Assembly (NCBI GenBank): GCA_013140605.1
Contig: JABFSL010000088.1
Location: 1-35,095 of the forward strand
From: Anaerolineales bacterium
Lineage (GTDB): Bacteria > Chloroflexota > Anaerolineae > Anaerolineales > Villigracilaceae
Direction: 5' to 3'
Length of the DNA: 35,095 bases
The translations under genes were made by a program, and so were the position numbers. Under the pieces are notes generated by a model that was not told the origin of the DNA, did not search any database, and saw only the letters and a list, made by a program, of their open reading frames with translations. Shown one piece after another: positions 14,725 through 23,085 of the stretch (positions within the stretch are counted from its first letter, which is position 1; each line of letters begins with the position of its first letter).

Positions 14725-15662
14725 TTTTTTTCTTTGATGGCAAGCAGGGAGAGATATTCAAAGGCGATGTTGGAGGCGAGGATGGCGGTGATGTCTGCGT
14801 GATCGTAGGGCGGCGAGACTTCGACGAGATCGAAGCCGATCAGGTCGAGACCGTGAAGCCCGCGAACGAGTTGAAGCATTTGATAACTGGTCAGGCCGCC
14901 GACTTCGGGTGTGCCTGTGCCCGGGGCGTAGGCGGGGTCTGCCGCATCGATGTCAACAGTCACATAGACGGGACCTTTCATGCGCTCGTGGACTTCTTTG
15001 AGAATTTCCTTTACGCCTTTTTCCATTACTTCATGGATGGTGACGGTGCGCGCACCGAGTTCCTTTGCATTGGCGTAATCGTTCGCGCCGCTCAGAGGGC
15101 CGCGAATACCAATTTGCATATACTCATCTTTGCGGATCAATCCTTCCTGTAATGCGTAACGGAAAGGTGTGCCGTGACTGTATGGCGAGCCTTCAAATTC
15201 GGCTTCCCATGTGTCGATATGCGCGTCAATGTGGACAAGGGATACGGGGCCATGTTTTTTTGCATGGGCGCGCAAAAGCGGAAGCGCAATGGAATGGTCA
15301 CCGCCGAGGGTGATGAGCTTTGTGCCTGTATCTATGACCTCACCAGCCATTTTGGTAATGGCGGTCATGGTATGTTCAATGGAAGTGGGAATGACGGAAA
15401 CATCACCATAATCGACCACGTTAAGTTTTTTCAGCGGCGTAACATTGAGCGTGGAGTTATGTCCCCAGATCATGAGCGATGTCTCGCGGATCTTGCGCGG
15501 CCCAAAGCGTGTGCCTGTGCGGTAGGATGTGCCGCTGTCAAATGGAACACCCATAACGGCAACGTCCACATCTTTGAGTTCGCGTGAAACGGGCAGACGC
15601 ATAAAAGATGGAATACCCATAAAAGGTTGCAGTCCAGCGCCGAATGCGGGATTATCGTTCAT
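14721..15662 (-). CDS. speB: Agmatinase / ureohydrolase family protein
   Basis: This 313-residue cytoplasmic enzyme belongs to the arginase/agmatinase family, which hydrolyses guanidino compounds to urea using two manganese ions. Metal-binding motifs are complete: GGDHS (His123), DAHID (Asp146, His148, Asp150) and VDIDAADP (Asp237, Asp239), plus His163 in SHGTPF, typical of agmatinases. Agmatine to putrescine and urea is the likeliest reaction, though guanidinobutyrase and related activities share these motifs. AGGAG lies about six bases upstream of the ATG. It overlaps prmC by four bases and stands between prfA and prmC, which in many bacteria are adjacent. It therefore looks inserted into a translation-factor cluster. 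Confidence 0.88.
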   Translation of the reverse strand: MNDNPAFGAGLQPFMGIPSFMRLPVSRELKDVDVAVMGVPFDSGTSYRTGTRFGPRKIRETSLMIWGHNSTLNVTPLKKLNVVDYGDVSVIPTSIEHTMTAITKMAGEVIDTGTKLITLGGDHSIALPLLRAHAKKHGPVSLVHIDAHIDTWEAEFEGSPYSHGTPFRYALQEGLIRKDEYMQIGIRGPLSGANDYANAKELGARTVTIHEVMEKGVKEILKEVHERMKGPVYVTVDIDAADPAYAPGTGTPEVGGLTSYQMLQLVRGLHGLDLIGFDLVEVSPPYDHADITAILASNIAFEYLSLLAIKEKK

Positions 15663-15685
15663 GTTGTTCTCCTATCGCTTGTCTC

Positions 15686-15750
15686 ATAATTAAGTAAACT
15701 TTTTGTCGAAAATTGCGAGGGAAAATCGAATTATGTGTTTACCTAATTAT
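15686..15750. repeat. 14-bp inverted repeat upstream of speB
   Basis: ATAATTAAGTAAAC (15686-15699) mirrors GTTTACCTAATTAT (15737-15750) with one mismatch. It lies 24 to 88 bases before the speB start codon, where the promoter is expected. It may be an operator pair for speB-prmC-tsaC or a very short palindromic element. No regulator can be named. Confidence 0.45.
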
Positions 15751-15769
15751 GCGATACTGTGTAAATTTG

Positions 15770-15849
15770 TTAAACACGAAGGGCACAAAGTTCACAAAGG
15801 TTAAAGTCTTTATTTTTCCCTTCGTGCTCTTCGTGCCCTTTGTGGTTAA
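15770..15849. repeat. Palindromic intergenic repeat (CACGAAG type)
   Basis: TTAAACACGAAGGGCACAAAG (15770-15790) is mirrored imperfectly by CTTCGTGCCCTTTGTGGTTAA at the right end (to about 15848), with CTTCGTGCTC in between. It lies between prfA and speB and breaks what would otherwise be a compact operon. Its style matches the element at 8569-8702. Confidence 0.7.
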
Positions 15850-15865
15850 TGTTCTTCAATTATTT

Positions 15866-16942
15866 TTATTCGTCATCGTCCACGCCCGTTGCGGCCAGAC
15901 GTTCTGATTCGTCGCGGGTGGAGAGTTCGTCAATGAATTGATCTATCGAGCCGTCCATCACAGTAGGCAGGTTGTAGCTGGATAATCCAATGCGGTGGTC
16001 TGTGACGCGGTTTTGCGGATAATTGTAGGTGCGGATTTTTTCCGAACGATCACCCGAGCCAACTTGTGAGCGGCGATCCGCTTCGAGTTCAGCGCGGCGT
16101 TTCTGCTCTTCCATTTCATATAAACGCGCGCGCAAAATGCTGATGGCGCGTAATTTATTTTGCAATTGCGAGCGTTCATCCTGACAGGTAATGATCATGC
16201 CTGTTGGTTTATGATACAGGCGCACGGCCGTTGAGTTTTTCTGCACGTTCTGTCCGCCCGCACCGGAGGAGCGATAGACTTCGATCACAAGATCGCTTTC
16301 GGGGATGTCCACTTCCACATCGTCCACTTCGGCAAGCACAGTCACGGTGGCTGTGGATGTGTGAATGCGTCCCTGTGATTCGGTGGTTGGCACGCGCTGT
16401 ACGCGATGCACGCCCGATTCGTATTTCAACCTTGAGTATGCGCCTTTGCCTTTGATCTCAAAGATGACTTCCTTGTAACCGCCGACACCGATGGCGCTCT
16501 CAGACATGGCTTCGATCTTCCAGCGTTTGCCTTCCGCATAGCGGGTGTACATGCGGAACAAGTCCGCCGCAAAGATGGCGGCCTCGTCACCGCCCGCGCC
16601 CGCGCGAATTTCAAAGATGACGTTCCTGTCATCGCGCGGATCTTTGGGCACGAGCATTCCTCGAATTACTTTCTCGAGTTCTTCCATCTTTGGACCGAGA
16701 TCATCCACATCGGCTTTCGCCATGCCGATCAATTCCGCATCATTTTCACTGATGATGATCGCTTTGGCTTCCTCGTAGCTTTTCACTGCCTGACGGTATT
16801 CACGCGCCTTCGCGATGAGTGGTTCCAAATCCACGCGTTCCTTATTGATCTCTGCGGCGCGTTGATAGTCACTGCCTACTTCGAGCAGTTCACTGCCTAA
16901 TTGTTCAAAACGTTCTTCAATTGCTTGTAGTTTGTCGAGCAT
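15866..16942 (-). CDS. prfA: Peptide chain release factor 1
   Basis: RF1 recognises UAA and UAG stop codons on the ribosome and triggers peptide release. This copy has 358 residues, the usual length. The GGQ catalytic motif is at 229-231 (SSGAGGQNVQKNSTAVR). The codon-reading P-x-T motif is Pro185-Thr186-Thr187 within RVPTTESQGRIHTS, where most RF1 proteins have PAT or PVT; the fixed Pro and Thr mark it as RF1 rather than RF2, which has SPF. The long N-terminal coiled-coil domain and the C-terminal basic helix region are complete. A terminator at 16976-16997 closes the upstream unit, so prfA likely has its own promoter. PrmC, its methylase, is encoded two genes downstream. Confidence 0.97.
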   Translation of the reverse strand: MLDKLQAIEERFEQLGSELLEVGSDYQRAAEINKERVDLEPLIAKAREYRQAVKSYEEAKAIIISENDAELIGMAKADVDDLGPKMEELEKVIRGMLVPKDPRDDRNVIFEIRAGAGGDEAAIFAADLFRMYTRYAEGKRWKIEAMSESAIGVGGYKEVIFEIKGKGAYSRLKYESGVHRVQRVPTTESQGRIHTSTATVTVLAEVDDVEVDIPESDLVIEVYRSSGAGGQNVQKNSTAVRLYHKPTGMIITCQDERSQLQNKLRAISILRARLYEMEEQKRRAELEADRRSQVGSGDRSEKIRTYNYPQNRVTDHRIGLSSYNLPTVMDGSIDQFIDELSTRDESERLAATGVDDDE

Positions 16943-16967
16943 ATCCTGTCCATTTTCAACGGTTTAC

Positions 16968-16997
16968 GAAATAAAGCGCGGCAATCATCTGCCGCGC
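16968..16997 (-). terminator. Rho-independent terminator (minus strand) after the uvrC group
   Basis: GCGCGGCA (16976-16983) and TGCCGCGC (16990-16997) form a perfect 8-bp stem with a six-base loop. Read on the minus strand, the stem is followed by TTTATTTCG. It lies 28 bases after the stop of the 49-residue membrane protein and before prfA, so it ends the preceding unit. Confidence 0.75.
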
Positions 16998-17025
16998 GGA
17001 CGATATTATATCATTTGGATTTCGC

Positions 17026-17175
17026 CTAGAATTTCGAAAAAGCCGAGAACACCATCGAAAGGATCAGGATGATCGCGAAGATTGCAAAAAATATTTGCGC
17101 TGATCTGTTCTGGCGTTTTTTCGCCACATCTGTTGTTTTTGTTTGTTTCTTGGTTCTTATATTTTTTGTAGTCAT
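17026..17175 (-). CDS. 49-residue single-span membrane protein
   Basis: The ATG at 17175-17173 opens a 49-codon frame ending in TAG at 17028-17026. The first half is strongly basic (MTTKNIRTKKQTKTTDVAKK, then KRQNRS), and the second half is one hydrophobic segment (about residues 27-45, AQIFFAIFAIILILSMVFS) ending in AFSKF. This is a tail-anchored layout with the basic part inside the cell. It starts eight bases after the receiver-protein stop codon, and its AGGTGA ribosome binding site overlaps that stop, so it belongs to the same message. A terminator follows 28 bases after it. I do not recognise a family. Confidence 0.6.
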   Translation of the reverse strand: MTTKNIRTKKQTKTTDVAKKRQNRSAQIFFAIFAIILILSMVFSAFSKF

Positions 17176-17183
17176 TGTTTTAT

Positions 17184-17564
17184 TCACCTGGTTAAATGAT
17201 TATAAAAGGCTTGAGACATCACCTTTTCCAACTCGTCGATCGTGACTGGTTTCATTACATATCCATCCGCGCCAAGCTGCATGGCCTGGTCCACAGTTAC
17301 ATCCGCTGCTTCGGAGGAAAGCATGATAACCGGCAGATTTCTCCATTCCTTGCGGCGGCGCAGGAACTCCAGCATGTCCAGCCCGCTGACCTCTGGCATA
17401 TTGATATCCAGGATCATCATATCAGGTCTTCCGCCCGCAAGCAAAGACTGAGCGGCAAGACGCGCGTTGAAGAAATGCTTCGTATGGCATTCGAGCAATT
17501 GGAGCATTAAACTGATCGCCCGCCCCATTTCTTCGTCGTCGTCAACGATCCAGACTTGTTTCAT
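17184..17564 (-). CDS. Single-domain response regulator (CheY-like receiver)
   Basis: This 126-residue protein is only a receiver domain: acidic pocket Asp8-Asp9-Asp10, phosphoacceptor Asp53 (MILDINMP), the conserved hydroxyl residue in VIMLSSEA, and the lysine of MKPVTIDELE. There is no output domain, so it must act by protein binding or as a phosphate shuttle. Its start overlaps the end of uvrC by four bases (ATGA) and its stop overlaps the ribosome binding site of the 49-residue membrane protein. No kinase is directly adjacent; the nearest is the histidine kinase on the other side of uvrC (19460-20530), which is a possible partner. Confidence 0.92.
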   Translation of the reverse strand: MKQVWIVDDDEEMGRAISLMLQLLECHTKHFFNARLAAQSLLAGGRPDMMILDINMPEVSGLDMLEFLRRRKEWRNLPVIMLSSEAADVTVDQAMQLGADGYVMKPVTIDELEKVMSQAFYNHLTR

Positions 17565-19438
17565 TCCAAATGTGCCTTAATGCTTTCAGCTGCGCTCATG
17601 CTCATTCCTTTTACTGCGGCCAGATCATCCACGCTTGCTTCTCTAATCTTATCCATAGAACCGAAATGTTTCAAGAGGGCTTTTCTGCGCGAAGGCCCAA
17701 TGTTCGGGATTGAATCAAGCTGCGACGCCAGACCCTGCTTCGAGCGGCGGGCGCGATGCGCTGTGATCCCGTAGCGATGCGCCTCATCGCGAATCCTCTG
17801 CACCAGATACAATCCCTGCGAATGGCGCGGCAGGATCAACGGCTGGCTGTTGTGCGGGAAGAAGATTTCCTCCTCCTGTTTTGCAAGGCCGACCACGGGC
17901 ACTCTGTCGAACAAGCCAAACTCCTCGAGGACTTTGACTACGCGGCCCAGTTGACCTTTACCGCCGTCAATAATAATTAGATCTGGGAGGAAGGAAAACG
18001 ACGCGTCTTTTTTTGCGCCCGGGCTTGATTCTGTTTCCTCGGCAGACCGCCACCTTTTGAATCTGCGCGTCAGCATTTCCTCCATCGACGCAAAATCATC
18101 GGGTGCGCCGATGCTGGTGCTGTCAATGTTGAATTTGCGGTATAGATTTTTGGCGGGCGTTCCCTGCTCGAACACGATCATCGCGCCGACAGTTGCCACG
18201 CCCTGTGTGTGACTGACATCATAACATTCGATTCGATTCGGCGGCGTGGATAATTTCAGCGCGGATTGTAACTCACCCAGCGCCTGTTCCTGCTTATGGG
18301 CATCCGCCTGCCATTGAGCGCGCAATGCCTGCAAAGTTTCCGTTGCGTTCTCGGCGGCCATGTTCACCAGATCGTGCGGCTGACCATCCTTTGGTACAAA
18401 TATTTCCACTTTCTTTCCGCCGCGTTTCGACCTGAGCCATTGTGCAATAATCTTTGATTCTTCTATCTCTATTTCTTCTGGAATCATGACCTGCTCTGGA
18501 ATATTTGCGGCTTCAGTGTAGAACTGCTTGACGAACTCTGTCATTACTTCCTGATTATCAGTATCTTCCGTGCCTTCAAGAATGAAGTATTCGCGTCCGA
18601 TCAATTTTCCGCCGCGAATAAAAAATATTTGTACGCAGGCTTCTCCGTCTGATCGCGCCATTGCCAGCACATCTGAGTCTTTGTAATCTGCTGCGAAGAC
18701 AATTTTCTGTCTTTCGATGATGAATTGTAAGGCTTTCAATTGATCGCGCAATGCGGCGGCTTTCTCAAAACGCATTTCATCCGCTGCTTTTTGCATTTGA
18801 TCCTGCAAATGCATCAGCACCCCTTCGCTATGTCCGCTTAGGAAATCCATCAGGTCGGTGATCATTTGGCGGTATCCTGCCTGGTCGACCGCTCCGATAC
18901 AAGGGGCAATGCACAGCTTGATGTCAAAGTAAAGACACGCGCGTTTATCAAGCCCCGTGATCTCACGGTCACAAGTCAGGTATGGGAAAATCTTGCGCAG
19001 CACATCCAATGTTTGATAAACCGCCCATGCGGAAGTGTATGGACCAAAATAACGCGAGCCGTCCTCTTCCATTTGGCGCGTGACGGTAACGTGCGGAAAT
19101 GGCTCATTCAAGTGGACTTTGATATACGGGTAACGCTTGTCATCTTTGAGGCGGATGTTGTATTTGGGGCGGTGTTTCTTAATGAGGTTCATCTCAAGGA
19201 TGAGCGCCTCAAGCTCCGAGCCGACCACGATCCATTCGATGTCCACGATCTCACGCACCAGACGGCGTGTCTTGGCATCGTGGCTCGAGTCCGCATGGAA
19301 ATACGACCGCACGCGATTTTTCAGGCTGATTGCTTTGCCGACATAGATAATTGCCCCCTCGGCGTTGTGGTAGATATAACAGCCTGGCTTGGCAGGCAGC
19401 GTTGCAAGGATGCCCTGCAGTTTTTCAGAGATTTCCAT
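17561..19438 (-). CDS. uvrC: Excinuclease ABC subunit C
   Basis: UvrC makes both incisions in nucleotide excision repair after UvrAB has loaded on damaged DNA. This copy has 625 residues. The GIY-YIG nuclease domain (residues 16-95; here G-C-Y and Y-V-G) makes the 3' cut. A UVR motif for UvrB binding lies near residues 200-240 (QKAADEMRFEKAAALRDQLK), the RNase H-like domain (ECYDVSHTQG, IIIDGGKGQLG) makes the 5' cut, and tandem helix-hairpin-helix motifs close the protein (SIPNIGPSRRKALL, AVKGMSMSAAESI). The ATG at 19438 is preferred over a TTG three codons earlier. The gene follows the histidine kinase by 21 bases and overlaps the receiver gene by four, so repair is co-transcribed with signalling genes. 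Confidence 0.96.
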   Translation of the reverse strand: MEISEKLQGILATLPAKPGCYIYHNAEGAIIYVGKAISLKNRVRSYFHADSSHDAKTRRLVREIVDIEWIVVGSELEALILEMNLIKKHRPKYNIRLKDDKRYPYIKVHLNEPFPHVTVTRQMEEDGSRYFGPYTSAWAVYQTLDVLRKIFPYLTCDREITGLDKRACLYFDIKLCIAPCIGAVDQAGYRQMITDLMDFLSGHSEGVLMHLQDQMQKAADEMRFEKAAALRDQLKALQFIIERQKIVFAADYKDSDVLAMARSDGEACVQIFFIRGGKLIGREYFILEGTEDTDNQEVMTEFVKQFYTEAANIPEQVMIPEEIEIEESKIIAQWLRSKRGGKKVEIFVPKDGQPHDLVNMAAENATETLQALRAQWQADAHKQEQALGELQSALKLSTPPNRIECYDVSHTQGVATVGAMIVFEQGTPAKNLYRKFNIDSTSIGAPDDFASMEEMLTRRFKRWRSAEETESSPGAKKDASFSFLPDLIIIDGGKGQLGRVVKVLEEFGLFDRVPVVGLAKQEEEIFFPHNSQPLILPRHSQGLYLVQRIRDEAHRYGITAHRARRSKQGLASQLDSIPNIGPSRRKALLKHFGSMDKIREASVDDLAAVKGMSMSAAESIKAHLE

Positions 19439-19459
19439 TGGCGGCAATTCTAACAGGCT

Positions 19460-20530
19460 TTATTCTGGCAATTCAATCGTAAATATTGTACCTGTGCCAA
19501 TTTCACTTTGCACTTCAATTGTCCCGTGATGCGCATGGATAAGCTGCTTTGCGATGGCGAGGCCAAGTCCGCTGTTGGTGCGGCCTGTGCGGGATTTGTC
19601 GCCGCGCCAGAATCTATCGAAGATAAATGGGATTTGCTCCGCGGGGATGCCTTCGCCTGTATCCCTGACAACGATTCTGACTCCGCTGATTATTGCTTCT
19701 GTTTCAATAGAAATTTTCCCACCCTCAGGTGTGTGTCGAAGCGCATTCGAAATTAAATTGGACAGCACTTGATTCAACCTGTCGTAGTCCGCGCTGAATT
19801 CTTTGGATGGGTCGTAAATGTTTGTTTGCAGGGAAATGCCAAGGGATGCGGCTTGAGCGGAAAAACTCGAAGTGAGATCAGCCAACAGGTCGGCAAGCAG
19901 GAAGCGGGTGGGGTGAAGCGGAAGTTGTCCTGCCTCCGCCAGAGACAGAGTCTGCAAGTCGTTTACGAGTCGCGCCAACAGTTTGGTTTCATCCAACGTG
20001 TTGTTGATATGTTCGGATGTTGGCTGATACACGCCGTCAATGATTCCTTCGAGATTGCCTTGAATGATGTGCAGCGGCGTGCGAAGTTCGTGCGCGATGT
20101 CGGTGGTCAGGTTGCGGCGCTGCTGGTCCGCGCGCTCCAGTTCGCTGACCATTTTGTTGAATCGTTTGATCAACTCTTGAAATTGTGGTGAATTATCTTC
20201 AGGGACGCGCACAGAGAGATTGCCCTCGGCCACAGAGTCGATGGCGCTGAAGATTTGTCCCAGCGGCCTGCCGAGGCGGGCGTATAAGGTGAAGATGGTT
20301 ATGATTGCAAAGAGAATGATTGCGAACGGGGCGCCGCACACGAGCAGCCAAATATTTCTGACCCCCGAATATTCTGAAAAGATCAGGTAGAGAATGGCGG
20401 CGGTGCCCCCAATAAAAAGCGAGAGGACGCTGAAGAAGAAAATCGCAAACGGAAAGAATCGACGACCACCGCGCCAACGACGTTGGAAGCGGTGCGGTGA
20501 ACCGTGAGGGTTTTCGTGATCGTGAGTCAT
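19460..20530 (-). CDS. Sensor histidine kinase (HAMP-HisKA-HATPase)
   Basis: This 356-residue membrane kinase has two membrane segments (about 24-51 and 60-84), a HAMP linker (85-138), a dimerisation domain with phospho-His147 in DIAHELRTPL, and a complete ATP-binding domain (NQVLSNLISNALRHT, VRDTGEGIP, SGLGLAIAKQL). The loop between the membrane segments is only about eight residues, so there is no external sensor domain; it probably senses membrane state or a partner protein. The cytoplasmic N-terminus is rich in His and Arg (HDHENPHGSPHRF). It starts 21 bases after the stop of the OmpR-type regulator, its likely partner. The class is BaeS-like. Confidence 0.93.
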   Translation of the reverse strand: MTHDHENPHGSPHRFQRRWRGGRRFFPFAIFFFSVLSLFIGGTAAILYLIFSEYSGVRNIWLLVCGAPFAIILFAIITIFTLYARLGRPLGQIFSAIDSVAEGNLSVRVPEDNSPQFQELIKRFNKMVSELERADQQRRNLTTDIAHELRTPLHIIQGNLEGIIDGVYQPTSEHINNTLDETKLLARLVNDLQTLSLAEAGQLPLHPTRFLLADLLADLTSSFSAQAASLGISLQTNIYDPSKEFSADYDRLNQVLSNLISNALRHTPEGGKISIETEAIISGVRIVVRDTGEGIPAEQIPFIFDRFWRGDKSRTGRTNSGLGLAIAKQLIHAHHGTIEVQSEIGTGTIFTIELPE

Positions 20531-20551
20531 GATGATGGGCCGAAGGTTGGG

Positions 20552-21229
<678 letters not shown>

Positions 21230-21305
21230 GGGCGGAGTATAAGGGAAAAGATGAATAGAGTGTAGCGAATAAGCAGAGAAAATTGAAAGAGATTCTTCTT
21301 TTTGA

Positions 21306-22271
21306 TTATCGCATCGTGACGGCGATCTTGCCTTTGGCATGACCAGTGCCAAGGTGGCGCATGGCTTCGGAGATTTTCTCGAGTGGGTAGGCTTTTTCCA
21401 CGACCGGTTTGACCTGTCCGCGCTCGAACATGTCGTTCAGGAGCAGGAAGTCTTCACGTTTGAAACTTGCCACGAAGAAGATCACCTTCTGACTTGCACC
21501 GAGGGAAGCCAGCCGGGTTTTGATGATAAAACCCAGAGGACCGATCACGCGATTGCCCTTCGGTGCACCAACGATGACGTAATGAGCATTTGGGTTCAGC
21601 ACGCGCTTGCACTCGCGCCATGGTCGGCTTCCGGCGATGTCGAGCAGGATATCGTAGCGTTTGCCGGTATTGGTGAAATCCTCCTTGGTGTAGTCAATGA
21701 CATGGTCCGCGCTGAGAGAACGGATCATGTCTACGTTGCGCGTGCTGCAAACTGCAGTCACTTCCGCGCCGAGTGCTTTGGCGATCTGCACCGCGTACGT
21801 GCCTACGCCGCCGGAGGCACCATTGATCAATACCTTTTGCCCGGCTTGCAGTTTGCCGTGATCGCGCAGTCCCTGCAGGGCGGTCATGGCGGCGACGGCG
21901 GCGCTCCCAGCCTGTTCAAAGGTAATGTTGGCGGGTTTGGGGTAGATATGGTTCTTGACGCACACGTACTCGGCAAAGGCTCCGCTCCGCGCGCCATAGA
22001 TTTCGTCGCCGGGTTTGAACAGCGTGATGTCTTTGCCCACAGTTTCGACCACTCCAGCGTAATCCACGCCCAGACGCGTATCCTTAGGTTTCAAAAGTCC
22101 GTTGCCCAGGCGGGCGAGGAACAAGCCGGTCATGCCGTACCACTCCGCCGGGTTTACCGATGAAGCGCGGATTTTGACTAAGATTTCATCATCCTTGGGG
22201 GCGGGCTTTTCAATTTCCTCAATCGTCAAAACTTCGGGCGGACCATATGATCTGTAAACTGCGGCTTTCAT
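21306..22271 (-). CDS. NAD(P)-dependent quinone oxidoreductase-like alcohol dehydrogenase (MDR superfamily)
   Basis: This 321-residue cytoplasmic enzyme belongs to the medium-chain dehydrogenase/reductase superfamily, zinc-free quinone oxidoreductase branch. The N-terminal catalytic domain starts KAAVYRSYGPPEVL and contains DYAGVVETVGKDI. The Rossmann domain has GASGGVGTYAVQIAKALGA (about residues 151-169), binding NADP(H) or NAD(H). No zinc-ligand cysteines are present, consistent with reduction of quinones or alkenals. The ATG is preceded by AGGAG on this strand. A 76-base gap separates it from the response regulator on the same strand, so they could be co-transcribed. Substrate unknown. 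Confidence 0.9.
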   Translation of the reverse strand: MKAAVYRSYGPPEVLTIEEIEKPAPKDDEILVKIRASSVNPAEWYGMTGLFLARLGNGLLKPKDTRLGVDYAGVVETVGKDITLFKPGDEIYGARSGAFAEYVCVKNHIYPKPANITFEQAGSAAVAAMTALQGLRDHGKLQAGQKVLINGASGGVGTYAVQIAKALGAEVTAVCSTRNVDMIRSLSADHVIDYTKEDFTNTGKRYDILLDIAGSRPWRECKRVLNPNAHYVIVGAPKGNRVIGPLGFIIKTRLASLGASQKVIFFVASFKREDFLLLNDMFERGQVKPVVEKAYPLEKISEAMRHLGTGHAKGKIAVTMR

Positions 22272-22309
22272 AAGATTATTCTCCTGACAGGGTTATTTTC
22301 TCAATTACC

Positions 22310-22337
22310 TGTCGAACCCTGCACGCAGGGTTCGACA
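22310..22337. repeat. Perfect 13-bp palindrome
   Basis: TGTCGAACCCTGC (22310-22322) and GCAGGGTTCGACA (22325-22337) are exact reverse complements with a two-base centre. It lies between the small membrane protein gene and the dehydrogenase gene, both on the minus strand. No T run follows on either strand, so it is more likely a repeat or an RNA-stabilising hairpin than a terminator. Confidence 0.6.
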
Positions 22338-22368
22338 AATTATGATTACCGAAAAGTTACGGTACTAT

Positions 22369-22836
22369 CTATTCCTTTTTATCGCCTTCATCTGCGGGCT
22401 TTTCACCGCCTTCACTATGGGCTCGCTTGTGCCATTCATTGAACATGGATGGAGCGCCGTCTTCCCAGCCTTTGCCCCAGGGGCCGTGCATGTGATGGCC
22501 GCCGTGGCGCATTCTGCGGAAGAAGATCATCTTCATGAAACCAAAGAAGAAGAACAGAAAGAAGATGGAGCCACAGATTGCGCCGAATGGGAAGAAGCCA
22601 AAGTGGTGGCGATAGCCAAAGCTATATGGGTAGCCATAGCCAAGACTGTACATCATCGGCGGGACGGGTGCGGCTTGTCCGCTTTCAGCGGCTTTGGAAA
22701 TTGCTGTGGCAACTGCGGGCGCTTGTGTGATTCCACGGGCTTCCCCAGCTTTGAAAGCCATGAAGCTGCCTGCGACGATGAGGCCAAGGAGCAGTACAAC
22801 TCCGATCAGCCGAAACACGAAACCATTACGAAACAT
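22369..22836 (-). CDS. Small membrane protein with His/Met-rich tail
   Basis: This 155-residue protein has two membrane segments (about 9-28 and 80-104, the second very Phe-rich). Between them is a Tyr/Gly/Phe-rich loop (SLGYGYPYSFGYRHHFGFF), and the tail is rich in His, Met and Trp (RRMRHGGHHMHGPWGKGW) and ends in charged residues. The His/Met cluster suggests metal binding, but this is inference. GGAGG lies five bases before the ATG. It is the first gene of the minus-strand group that contains a two-component system, and may be regulated by or serve as an input to it. The opposite-strand frame here is a shadow. I recognise no named family. Confidence 0.72.
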   Translation of the reverse strand: MFRNGFVFRLIGVVLLLGLIVAGSFMAFKAGEARGITQAPAVATAISKAAESGQAAPVPPMMYSLGYGYPYSFGYRHHFGFFPFGAICGSIFFLFFFFGFMKMIFFRRMRHGGHHMHGPWGKGWEDGAPSMFNEWHKRAHSEGGEKPADEGDKKE

Positions 22837-22970
22837 TTTTACCTCCAGTAGGTTGATTGATTTGGTTTGTTCTTACGCCCCTATAATAGCAATCCAATGT
22901 GGAGGAATTGTGGAAGGGTGAGTGAGAGATTGTGGAGACCTTGTAAGAGGAATATAGGAAAATTGCAAAA

Positions 22971-22988
22971 TGGACAGCAAGCTGTCCA
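22971..22988. promoter_or_regulatory. Operator-like palindrome in the divergent promoter region
   Basis: TGGACAGC-AA-GCTGTCCA is a perfect 8-bp inverted repeat with a two-base centre, placed between the divergent starts of the His/Met-rich membrane protein (22836) and trxB (23126). Its length and symmetry suit a dimeric repressor. The regulator is not known. Confidence 0.45.
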
Positions 22989-23085
22989 ACTCCAGAGTTA
23001 TAAACTTGTAACTTTTCGCGCCATCTGGCATCTGATACAATGCGAGACAGTAATAATCTGGGACAAAGCATCGTCCTGATGATGG

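Noticed and set aside
22342-22851. 169-codon plus-strand frame opposite the His/Met-rich membrane protein
   Set aside because: The minus-strand frame has a GGAGG site and proper membrane spans; the plus-strand frame is a compositional mirror without a ribosome binding site.
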